Shown in pieces: positions 1-10,267 of a DNA stretch of 64,000 nucleotides. How positions within the stretch are numbered: position 1 is the first letter of the stretch; each line of letters begins with the position of its first letter. Where the stretch lies: contig NOKP01000051.1 of assembly GCA_002682825.1 (NCBI GenBank), positions 142,844-206,843 of the forward strand, read 5' to 3'. Source of the stretch: Neonectria sp. B-13 (taxonomy: Eukaryota; Ascomycota; Sordariomycetes; Hypocreales; Nectriaceae). The notes under the pieces were generated by a model. It did not search any database and had not been told where the DNA came from. It saw nothing but the letters and a program-made list of their open reading frames with translations. Both the position numbers and the translations under genes were made by a program.

Positions 1-32
1 TTCATTCACAGTCCGGCAAAATATTACTCGAC

Positions 33-885
33 ATGCATTTTTCCACTTCCGCCGCTTTCGCCGTGGCGACCCTGGCGACCCGAGCCGTGGCCTACAGGCT
101 GCCTCAGGACTGGACTCACACTCCACCGTCCTTCTCGTTCGGATGGCCTCCCATCGGTACTCCGAGCCCGGAGCCGCAGCCGCAGACGCCTTCCGAGGCT
201 GTGACACCCATCTTCTCAACCATCGTCCCAACCGTCGTCCCAACAACTCTCACCAAGCTGACGACTTCGGCGGCTGTTGCTATCCAGACCACGAAGTCGG
301 AGGAAGAGGCAGTGGTGACAACTACAGCCGCGGATTCGTCTTCGGGCCTCACTGCGGACCAACAAGCCGCCCTCGACGCACACAACTCTGCCCGAACCGA
401 CGTTGGCGTTGATGCGCTGACGTGGGATGCCGACCTTGCTGCCAACGCCCAGGAATGGGCTACGCACCTCACCTCTGTCGGCACCTTGACGCACGCCGGC
501 GTCAGCGACCAGGGCGAGAACCTGTACATGCAGAGCGGCACCAACACGCCTTATGTCAATGCCGCCAATATGTGGATTGAGGAGAAGTCGAGCTACAGCG
601 GCCAGGCGATTGATGACAACTACGCGACTTACGGCCATTATAGTGAGTTGTCAAGGAAAACACAATCCCAAAAGGGGACGGGATGATGTTAACTCCTTCA
701 CAGCCCAAATTGTCTGGAGCTCCACCACCAAGGTCGGCATGGCTATTGCCACTGGCTCCAACGGAGACACATACGTCGTGGCTCGCTACTCGCCCCCTGG
801 TAATTAGTAAGTGACGTCTTTGGATCTCACGTTGAGGATGCATCCGCTAACTCGGAATACTAGCTACGGCGAAAAGCCATACTGA
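33..885 (+). CDS. secreted CAP/PR-1-like protein
   Basis: Three exons (33-642, 704-806, 864-885) encode 244 aa. A signal peptide covers about residues 1-20, followed by a Pro/Thr-rich spacer to about residue 105 and a CAP (SCP/PR-1/Ag5) domain to the end. The CAP signatures are seen: His154, the GEN at 161-163, GHYTQIVW built across intron 1, and the closing GNYYGEKPY built across intron 2. Without splicing both motifs are lost, which fixes the intron borders. In the family these proteins are secreted and bind sterols or lipids in the CAP cavity; fungal members are often linked to host contact. The spacer may be O-glycosylated (inference). The usual CAP disulfide cysteines are largely absent, as in several fungal PR-1 proteins. 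Confidence 0.9.
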
Positions 886-2135
886 AGCTTGACCCAGAAA
901 GCCCTAGTGTGAGCGGGCCATACTTGGGGGTATCTCATCTCGGCAGCTGGCTGATCAGAGACCTTGGTGTCTAACTTTCTACATTTCAGTAGTGGCGTAT
1001 TTGGAGTATTTATTTATCCGGAATACAAATTGTCAACTGAAGCAAGTAAACGTCAAAGAGTGCCCGCGCAGCTGTTGGCGCTGGTCCGCAAGTATTGTTC
1101 GCTAGTCCTTAGCATGCCGTGGAGCTTAATCTTCCAGGCCTCGATGACGGACTTGCCGAACTTTCCATGGAGGCAGCTTTTACTACTTTAGGGTAGCTGG
1201 CATTCAATTCTTGAAGCAGATTAGGTATTTTTAAAAGACCTACTCGAGCACTTTCATAGGTTGCCTCGCTCCGTACGTTTAAAACTAGACTAGCTGATTT
1301 AAACGTTTATGAATGAACGAAATTTAACATGTTTTCTGGTCCTTGGCGTGTGAATAATTACTTCACTGGTAAGCTGGTTTTCCTGGATTTTATAGCACCA
1401 CCTCCTGTACAGGCCCCTGTGAGAAAAGCCATCAAGGACTGTTTAATTCGCTGCGAAGATGAAGCTTCTCGATATGAGGGGTTACATCACGTTGCTGTCT
1501 CTAAGCGTCATCAGGAACGCGGGACACAACGCGCGCTCTCATTCGGAGTCGTCATTTCCACCCCCATGGGAACAACTCAAGCTACAGGGCGTTTTCCGAA
1601 GGTAAACTGAACCCTTTAATCCAATTATGTCTTAGCGCTGGCATGAGATATGCTAGATATGGACGCTACTACGTACATGGGCTTGACTGGCGCTGCGGAG
1701 GACTCAACCTCCGGATTCCTAGAAGCATTTAGGATACGCGTTGACTCACCCTGCCGCGTGTCAATGGCATGCTTGGCGTCTTTAAAAGGCTTGGTCCAGC
1801 GTGTGGCGCTCAGTAGTGGCATTGGCCCAATTCTTGATACGGAATATCAGCTCAATCTAGACTGAGCTAGGTCTGTTAGCGCGACCCAAATTCACACTGA
1901 GATGAGTTAGCTCAAGCCACTGTCAAAGAAATGAAGACTATTGAATCCACTGGTCAGTGTGCCAATTTGAGATAACACGATTACTCTCTCAAATGCTGTG
2001 GTTACTTAAGGGGGACGCTTGGCCGGTTTATCCAAAGCAGGTGGGGTGATTTGTGTTCTTGAAAGTAGACTTTTGTCCTTCGAGTCGTGCAAGCTCAAGC
2101 ACCTCCTTTCTCCTCCGATCTTCATCGCCCCAAAC
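886..2135. other. gene-free stretch, nothing recognised
   Basis: About 1.25 kb between the PR-1 and GH16 genes. Short open frames (1329-1610, 1650-1865) show no domain, no splice support and no resemblance I recognise, so I leave them out. It should hold the 3' end of the PR-1 gene and the GH16 promoter. Confidence 0.5.
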
Positions 2136-3062
2136 ATGCATTACCAGCAGGTTCTCGCAGCCTTCCTTTCGCTTTTTGCCTTGGCATTGGCCTGGCAGCC
2201 GCCTTCATATAGTGGCTACACTCGGGTTTGGAAAGCAAATTTCATCGGGGAATTATATTCGCTACCAAGCATAAGCAACTGGAATATCATCACTGGCGAC
2301 AACAACTATAACAACGAATCTCAGAGGTATACCAGCAATAAGCGCAACATCCGGCAAAGTGGTAGCGGCACCCTTCAGCTCATTCCGAGAAGAGATGCAT
2401 CAGCACCTCTCGGTTGGACGTCTGCTAGAATTGAGAGCAAATACACCCTGACGCCCGTCGCCGGCAAGATCACCCGGGTTGAATCTTCCCTCCGCCTAGC
2501 TGGCAATGCTGCATCACACAAGCAAGCCATTTGGCCCGCCTTCTGGATACTTGGGGATTCCAATCGACGTGGCACTCTCTGGCCGGCCTGTGGAGAGATT
2601 GATGTTATGGAAAATATCAATGGGCAAAAGATTGCTTACGGTAGCGTACACTGCGACGTGTCTCCCGGTGGAATCTGCAACGAAAACACAGGCATCAACG
2701 GACAAACAGCCCTTATCGACAACAAATATCATGTCTGGCGTGTGGACTTTAATCGAAAAAGCACGAACTTCAAGGAGCAGTCAATTACCTGGTACCTAGA
2801 CGGAAAGAAGTTTCACAGTGTTACTGGCTCGAAAATTGGAAAGCTTAGTGTCTGGAAGTCACTCTGTCAGAGCCCGCTTTATATCATCCTCAATGTTGCT
2901 GTCGGTGGCTACTGGGTATGTTGTTTTTCCCTTATGGATGTGCGTGATATTTGATAAATGCTAACAAACCTACCTCAGCCCGGCTATCCAAATGCTAAAA
3001 CATATGGAGGGAAGGGTAGCATGATGGAGATTGGCTACGTTGCCCACTATGTGTCCAAGTAA
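2136..3062 (+). CDS. secreted GH16 beta-glucanase-like hydrolase
   Basis: Two exons (2136-2915, 2979-3062) encode 287 aa. The start at 2136 gives a clear signal peptide (MHYQQVLAAFLSLFALALAW); an upstream in-frame extension lacks one. The catalytic GH16 motif GEIDVMEN carries the nucleophile Glu, the Asp and the acid/base Glu. Exon 2 supplies the C-terminal YPNAKTYGGKGSMMEIGYV strand, completing the jelly-roll fold. Family members cleave beta-1,3 or mixed beta-1,3/1,4 glucans; exact specificity cannot be read from sequence. Length is typical for a single-domain secreted GH16 with no CBM and no GPI signal. Likely role: attack on fungal, plant or algal beta-glucan outside the cell. Confidence 0.9.
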
Positions 3063-3919
3063 CCAAGTCAAGAGGATATCGCACGAATTCTGGGCGCTTT
3101 TAGGAGAGATATTTGTAGGGCTCCTCGGCGTTGGAGACGTCGTTCTTCCCTTTTGGTGGTTAACTTAGTGTGATTGGTATCCTTTCTGTGTTGTTATTAG
3201 TTTGGCGTCTGGCTATAGATATGGGGGCAACCTGACCCTTGGTTACCTATGGAGAGTGAGGATCTTTAGCTCTTCATTATATAAGACAAGACGTTCTTGC
3301 ATTTGAATATCTTCCCACTAAACCATCATCCACTTTATTCTAAAAAGCTACTACTTTATTCTTCTCCTTGCTATACTTGGAAAACATAATTATGCCCCTT
3401 TGAGTGTCCTGGGACACCCAGGAAAAAAGAAGGATTTAAAACATGCAAGTATACATACTGCTAGAATACAGGTAAATCAAACTTTACAAAAGAGACTTCG
3501 CTTAGGCCATGGCAGCTTCAATTATATTAATATAGAAATTCAGGTATAAGTCCTGTATTAAGCTCTACGAAATGTCTACGTTCTTCTCTAAAGCATCTTG
3601 CGCTAGATGCGCACTGAATTCCAGAGTAATCTACCAACCGACGTTCAAGGAGCTAAGAAACAATACAATAACTCCTTCACATAAGAGCCCAGTGAACTTA
3701 GCACTTACTATGTACTTCAATGCTTTCTTAAGGGATAAGCAGAACTGAACCACAGACCAAAACACTAAAATGGAAGTAGTTTCGTCACCACATAGGTAGT
3801 TTCTCAATGTTAAATCTAGACCAGATCCAGGTCAAGATTATACACTAATAATATATGTCAGAGGGCACGCTCCATTGAGGCTATCGCAAAGAGTACCTAC
3901 TGCAGCAGTGGAGTCCAAC
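3063..3919. other. AT-rich convergent intergenic region
   Basis: Lies between the convergent ends of the GH16 gene and the fusion gene. It is AT-rich and shows no coding signal. It should hold both 3' UTRs and polyadenylation sites; nothing else was recognised. Confidence 0.5.
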
Positions 3920-6550
3920 TCATTCCTCGTCGGTTCCCGTACCAGATGACGACCCAGTCTCTGCATCAGTTCCTTCGTCGCTATAACCTTCCCATTCTGA
4001 TAGATGCTCACGTATGGGGTTGATAATGATTTCGGCACCATCATGGTCAACCGTTGCCTCATAATAGGTCTGAATTTCGCAGTCCCACATAGCGTAAATG
4101 AAGCAATCGTCTGGTGCCTGGTCCTTGGAATCTTGAGGATGGCTCTGGAGCACTTGAAGCTGTGCTCGTACGTCTGATAACGCCGGATTGAGTAACAGAC
4201 ACCGGTCAAACGCCAATATAGCGTCTTCATGCTGCGCTTTGCAACAGTCATACTGCCGGTATATGTATTAGGATCCTAATGAGTGTATTGCTAGGAGAAC
4301 TCACCAAAACGCCGAGGTTGTACCAAATCTCATATATGTTTGGGTTCAACCGAATTGCTCTTGAATGACTGACCATTGAGTCATGGTATTGATTGAATTT
4401 GAAATACAAGATTCCCGCTGTTATCCAGAAGAATGGAGATCGGTGTTCGCAGTATATGGCAGATTGAAGAGCATCAAAGGCCCTTGGATAACCTCCCAAC
4501 TGGATGCACACTCTGCTAAGGAGGTACCAGTTTTCCGCCATCGAATCATCTACATCAAAGTAGATTATCAGTCTGGATTCTCTTATTCATATTAGCAGAC
4601 TCTGCGGGGTCACGCTACCTGAGCTGACGGCGATATCCAAGTGTGTCTTTGATCTTTGCAGAAGGTTAATATCTCCAGTTTCCTCCCAATTTCGAAGCAG
4701 TTCAAGGCCAACAAAGGCATTGGCAGCTGGGTCCATGGAGTCTTGTTCCAGTCGGGTATGAGCATGTCTCAAGTCTTTGACTGGCTCTGAGGGCTCGTAG
4801 ACTTTTACTCTGCGGAAGTGCTCAGTTTCCCCCCCAAGTTCCAACACGGGGAACCTGGGACCGAAGTCTGTTGCCGCGTTCCTTGATGGCCCCGAGAACT
4901 GGCTAGAATGGGATGCATCAATTGGAATATCGAGGTTGACGAGTGACGTGCGGACTTTCCAGGTCGTCGTGCACCGACCACATGCGGTGCTTAGACGTTC
5001 AGTCAGTCCAGGTCTTGGAAGACGTCCTCTCCTGATACTTACCAGATTGTGCGACGCTGATCTAGTGGTAAGTCCTGATCTACAACTGCGCTGCCACATC
5101 CCGGATGAAGGCACTTTCCCTTGGTGGAATCGACTCGTGAAACCACCATGGCTTGCTCAATGTGAAGCCCAGGTTTCACAACTCCAACCCAAGCCCCCCC
5201 ATTGAGCTCTATGCCAGTCTTAGCCAGCGTAACGGCGAATTGATTACTCGCGATGCGGCTTGCACCAGGCCTGCCGTTCGCATAGACGACAAGTTGAAGC
5301 AAATTGTAAAAGGCCTTTTTTGTTAGTGTTTTCGCTCTAGAAGTATAGATTAGTTCGCGCAAACCGAACTCACATCCCAAGTTCCGCAGGCTTGTAGTGG
5401 CAGGGCCCAGCTTTCTCCTAGGGCATCGTCTAGCCGGACAATATCAAGAGTGAGATGCAGCGGAATAGCTTCGATGGCGCGTAGAATGCGTTTCATCTGG
5501 CCGCTTATGTCGAGTAGCATGCGACTATAGCCTGTCATTACCTGTCTAGGTTTCAAGTTGCGCGCTGGGACCAGCAAGCGCGGAGGATGGATGGCACCTA
5601 CGTGTTTCGACCAACGGCTTCGAGCATTTCCTTTGAGCATTTTGCCAACCTAATCAACTACTTAGCCAACAAGAATGGGGGCGCCTAGGACAGCAAGTCT
5701 TGGTAGAGGTTATTACAGCGCGAAAAGTTCCTTGATGTCTTGCATCAAGCCGAATAGGCTCTTGGCATGGCGAGTCACAAAAGCTGCGTGGCGACGGACT
5801 ATTGCTGAAGCACTTTTTGTTTGCTGTGATAGAGCGTTCAGATTCGCTTCAACAGCGGTCAGGCTTTGGTTGAGAACTTGTGCCTGTTTTGAACATGTCT
5901 CTGCTTGCGTGACTGCGTTCAGTGTTAGGTCGGCGACGGCAGTTTGTGTTTTTGATACTATAGTCAAAATGGTCGAACTGTGGCTGACAATAGCATTTGA
6001 ATGCTTCTCGATGAGCATTGACTGGGAGTCCCTCATACTTTGGGTTCTTGACGCAAGCTGCTTGACGCGGGACCTATCATGAACGCTCAGTTATTCTGCA
6101 GTCAGGAGTTGTAAGGCATTCTAACAGTTGCTGCACGCTTAACAGTATGTTAATGGTAACCATCTCGGACAGTATAGTCTTTCGCAGTTCGTCGACGTCG
6201 CTCTGGGCTATCATCGACCAATGGAGTCGGATTCCAATGCTGCTTAGGGACCTTGTGGTGCGGAAATGGCCCAGGCTCCCTTCTTTAGCCCGCATCTTAT
6301 CGAGCATAGGCTGTAATGATTGCGAACAGTGCATGATGACAGCTCTGACCCGGTCGAGGGTCTGACGCTCCACGTCGCTCTCGGGCTCCAGACGAAGGAC
6401 ATGTTGCAGGCTGCTATGAACAAGTTCTAGCTCAGCACTAAGTTGCTGGAAATGTGATGGGGCGTTCTTGTAGTTGCGCAGTTCGATAGCAATGCGTTGG
6501 AAGAGATCCAAGACGGCGATAACGTCGCCGACAGCGTATCCGAACGACAT
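3920..6550 (-). CDS. STAND-N + ubiquitin-like + zinc ribbon + Cyc8-type TPR fusion protein
   Basis: Eight exons, in transcript order 6550-6126, 6073-5717, 5649-5602, 5524-5374, 5314-5043, 4989-4619, 4549-4305, 4252-3920; 2202 nt, 733 aa. Residues 1-145 resemble the helical N-terminal domain of fungal STAND proteins (starts MSFGYAVGDVIAVLDLFQRI). Residues 150-275 are helical, Gln/Ala-rich. Residues about 300-390 look like the fungal ubiquitin-like domain seen after such N-domains (IVRLDDALGESWALPLQ). Two Cys pairs (CLHPGC near 395, CTACGRC near 420) suggest a zinc ribbon; the second forms only after splicing intron 4990-5042. Residues 505-660 are TPRs closely matching the last three repeats of the Cyc8/Ssn6 corepressor (ENWYLL, SPFFW, ILYFKFNQY, AIRLNP). 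An acidic Ser/Gly tail ends in TDEE. No NTPase domain is present. Function unknown; a regulatory or immunity-like role is inference. Confidence 0.75.
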
Positions 6551-8731
6551 GTCGTCGAGCAGGCCGCAGAGTCTGTGATCTGTGAAGACAATGTGCTGTT
6601 CAGCCGCCCAACATCAGCTGGGTAGCCACCGACCAGCTGACTAAACATGGGGCTGAGTCGGCCACACTGGTTACCTAAACTGCGCATTCTTATTAGCCAG
6701 CTCTGCGGGGCTTGTCGCAGGCTTTGCAGAAATCCTTGAGATAGTGTAACAATTGGGCCGATTCTAGACACGACCAAGCCCCGATAGAGTGTTCAGATAG
6801 CGATATAAATACATCAAAGTTTAGCTTTCTCTACCGATCATCTAATTAGCACATCCTAAGAATCTAACTGTAAGCATTCTAGTCTCAATAAGGCTACGAA
6901 AATCGTTATGTAATAATTTGTTCTTTACCATTAAACATACAAACGGCACATAAAAACTGCTCGAGATGTAGAGAAGGGAGACAAAAGGTTATATTTGCTA
7001 AGCAATTTGTTGGATTCGACACTACAAAGCTCATGAGACCCAAATTGATAAAGGTGTTAGGCAGAATTGACCTACAACGCCGGCAACATTCTAGAAGCTC
7101 TTCCGACCTTTGAGCTTCGTCGAGCAATAGACTTGTAGACTCTGGACCAACCGCCCTGGATGTGTTTCGTTCAACCGCGGTGGATCTCGGGCCACGCAAA
7201 CCCCTTTCGTTCCTTCAACTTGCGAAGAAGGCTGTCCTCCTCAGTTATATAATAAGCTCTCAAATGTTAAGCTCCCTTGGCCTTGCCTATTATTCGTGTC
7301 AAGCGTAAATCAACCCACACCCGATCAGCTCGGAATCCTGCTTGCCTGAGAATGTTGACCTCCTTTGATTGACCGGGCGTCATATCTCTACGGTGCGCTG
7401 CCCTGGCGAGAGCTCTTTGCTCTCGCAGCTGCATGATGCATGAGACCAATGGGAGATTTTGGAACCCTACGGCGCTTGCGTAGGCATTGTTCACCTTCTC
7501 CCGATGTTTCACTTTCCTGACCCCCTTATTTGCCTGTCGTGAGAGAGGAATAGTAGTCCTCATCACGTGGTGAATCTGTGTCATCAAGATGTACAGAAGC
7601 ATCTCACTGATTTGCTCACTAGTCTTCAAGCCGATTTGGAATTCTGTGCCTCAGAAAACAACAACCCCCCCCCCCCCCGATTGGGAGTCCAGTCTATCTA
7701 TGAGAGAAACACATGTATCTCAGTACAGCTCAATACGAAGACAGGAGATTATAATGGCCGCATGAGAATGCTTCTTAGTTTCACCCGTTCACCTAATCTT
7801 CGCCTGTCAATACGGACTTGAAGATATGAACGTGTAACGAGAGTAAGACGTAAGCTAATTGTCAGAGCAAGATAGGCCCCATTGACACTACTTTGGTACC
7901 TTCCTCTCTCGTACGCAATTAAAAAAACAACCAGCTAGACGATTGTCTTGCTGAGGAGGTTGTAAAGGATGATTAATTATCCTTATTGGTCGCGATTGGA
8001 AGAATATTGTCGGGGCGTAGTAGGGCACACCGGGAATATTTTGCAAGATATAACCAGGCTCTACGACTCCTGTTTCGTCATTGCCAAGGCTTTACGTTGT
8101 CCATCATTTGTTCAGGCTAGGACCGACAAGGGGGGGAGCATGGGCATCTCCACGCTATATTTCACCGATGACGACGAAAGCTTTATTTCAAGCAAGCCAC
8201 ACTGTATGTGTATTCTTAGCGTACGACTTTGACGCCAAGCGTTTCTGCAATGCATAAGGTGACGAATACAATTCTACTAATTACAATAGAGATTTCTCTA
8301 TGGCTCTAAATCAGAGCCAAATCTGTGACGTGGCGGCATGGCTGCCATGTCTCGATGAAACCCAGTAAAGGTAGAAACCCTGGCTACTGTTACCTTCGGA
8401 GGTATCCATTTTACGGCATTACGCGTCGTTTCGTCCCCATATTTGTAACTACCAGCAACTGAGGACGTCAGCCAGTGGGACGTAATGTATTGAGTATTAC
8501 GCCTCGGCTCAGCCAGCTATGCGCAATTCCGCCTCGAGTTGTCAATGCGCCAAGAAAAAAGTCAATCGGAGGTTGGCTACAAAGGTCAGGACCAAGACGG
8601 AATATATTTTGGGCTTGTTCCAGAATCACCTGTCGTTCAGCAAAGCCTCTATCATCACTATTGCAGCCACTGATATCTTACTTCTTCTTCGACATCTTCT
8701 CGTCTTGACTCTGCATAAACAAGCGGTGACA
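6551..8731. other. long gene-poor stretch with a poly-C run
   Basis: About 2.2 kb without a convincing gene. It contains the upstream region of the fusion gene, a run of 14 C at 7665-7678, and several open frames (6906-7199 and 7267-7629 on the minus strand) that match nothing I know and lack splice support. The last few hundred bases before 8732 should be the promoter of the dioxygenase gene. Confidence 0.5.
7665..7678. repeat. homopolymer run of 14 C
   Basis: Seen directly: 14 consecutive C on the + strand, flanked by an AACAACAA stretch and GATTGG. It is a simple mononucleotide microsatellite in non-coding DNA. Confidence 0.95.
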
Positions 8732-9862
8732 ATGAAATTCAGTAGCATTTTCCTTTTCGGAATCGCCTCATTCGGCGCCACTGCTCACCCCGAGCGACTC
8801 ACGGCCGACATCGCCAAGAAAGAGGCTCGCTTAGTTGGAAGGAGCAGTAACAAATGCGCAGCCGTAATCGAGAAGCGGAGAGCAGAGATACTTGCGAAAC
8901 GGTCCAGCCGACTGCATGCACGCCGAGTGGAGAACGGGTACAATGCAGGGGGGCTATCGGAACGAAGCTTTTATACTACGATTCAAAACGATACCTGCGT
9001 CCTAGCTCCAGACACTATTTGGGGACCCTACGGGTAAGTCGAAATAGCGCGAATGTTTTCCGGGGAAAAGCTAACGAATTGGTAGCGTCGATGGAGAGAT
9101 TGTTCGCACTGATCTCCGAGAGTCTCAGCAGGGTATCGACTTCTATCTCGACATTGGTGTTATCGACATCGAAACTTGCGATCCTCTCGAAGGGACTGCT
9201 CTGACAATTTGGAACTGCAATGCGACTGGTTCTTACTCGTCATTCACCGGTATCGATCCTGATACTTCCGAATTGCTGGATGGATACACCAAGAAGACCG
9301 ACGGAACGACAGACAATGAGACCTTTCTTCGAGGAATCCAAGTCACTGATTCCAATGGCATGATTGAATTCCTCACCAAGTTCCCAGGCTACTACGTCAC
9401 TCGCACGACTCATATCCATGTTACAGGCCAAACAGACATTACCAATGGGACGTCCTATTCGAAGAGCAAGGTTCAGCATATCGGTCAACTATTCTTCGAC
9501 GAGGATTTGCTCAACCGTATTTATGCCATCAGCCCATACTCCGAGCACCTGTCGACACTGAACCGAACCACCAACAGCGAAGACAAGTTATTTTCAACGG
9601 CTAGCTCGGAAGGTTACAGCGCCGTCATTAGTGTCAGTCAATTGGGAGATAACCTCGAGGATGGTCTTGTCGGCTATGTGAGTACTCGCGTCATGATCTT
9701 GCATGAATGATGATTAACACGGCGTAGATCACGATTGGCATCAACTCTACAGCGGACGGTATCGCGGTAACGGGAGAGGCTGTAAACCCCCAGGGCTGGC
9801 TTCCTACTGTCAGTGTTGATTCCACCAAGTTCGCCGAAGCGACGAGCAAGGACAAGAAGTGA
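8732..9862 (+). CDS. secreted intradiol ring-cleavage dioxygenase-like protein
   Basis: Three exons (8732-9033, 9086-9677, 9728-9862) encode 342 aa. The start gives a signal peptide (MKFSSIFLFGIASFGATAHP) and a basic, possibly processed region to about residue 65. The dioxygenase fold has GPYGVDGEIVR (first Tyr ligand, Tyr100, joined across intron 1) and FPGYYVTRTTHIHV, which holds the second Tyr and both His iron ligands. In the family, a mononuclear Fe(III) cleaves catechols between the hydroxyls; secreted fungal members act on lignin- or phenolic-derived catechols or host phenolics. All four metal ligands are visible, so the enzyme looks active. A Zn2Cys6 regulator follows 405 bp downstream, but any link is only positional. 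Confidence 0.9.
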
Positions 9863-10267
9863 AAGCATGATTGCTTGCGACTGGAATAAGCCTTAGCGGT
9901 GGATGAATATGATATCTTATAAAATGTGTTGGCATATTCGCTGTCGAGAGCCAAATGCCTTTCAATATTCCGCCCCACTACTCCGTAGAATTTTGAGGCA
10001 ATACCGTAGCGTCCTTTTGTCCGAATTGCATCATCGGGCCGTCTGTAAAGATACCCCAGCGACAACGTGCAAGAGCGGTGACCTGACTCGATCTATTTGC
10101 GGCTTAGCCAGGATGCCAGGGGTTAAGGCGTGCCATGTGCCGGGATTCGTGCATGGCCGTTGTTATCTAGCAAATGCTAAATTCTCGATCAGCCATAATG
10201 GCGCCCTCTTTTCAACCAGACAACAACCCAGATTCAGCCTCGAAGAGCACGGCAGGCTGTGGCGTCC
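9863..10267. other. intergenic region and regulator promoter
   Basis: 405 bp between the dioxygenase stop and the regulator ATG. No open frame of note; it should hold the dioxygenase 3' end and the promoter and leader of the next gene. Confidence 0.5.

Noticed and set aside
1329..1865. Small + strand frames between the PR-1 and GH16 genes
   Set aside because: Short, no signal peptide or domain, in AT-rich intergenic DNA.
4578..6710. Similar 28-base stretches at about 4580-4608 and 6683-6710
   Set aside because: About 23 of 28 bases match, one copy being in an intron of the fusion gene and one upstream of it. It is too short to call a duplication; chance or shared branch-site sequence is enough to explain it.
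6906..7629. Two minus-strand frames of about 100-120 codons
   Set aside because: No domain, no splice context and no sign of conservation; kept as gene-free sequence.
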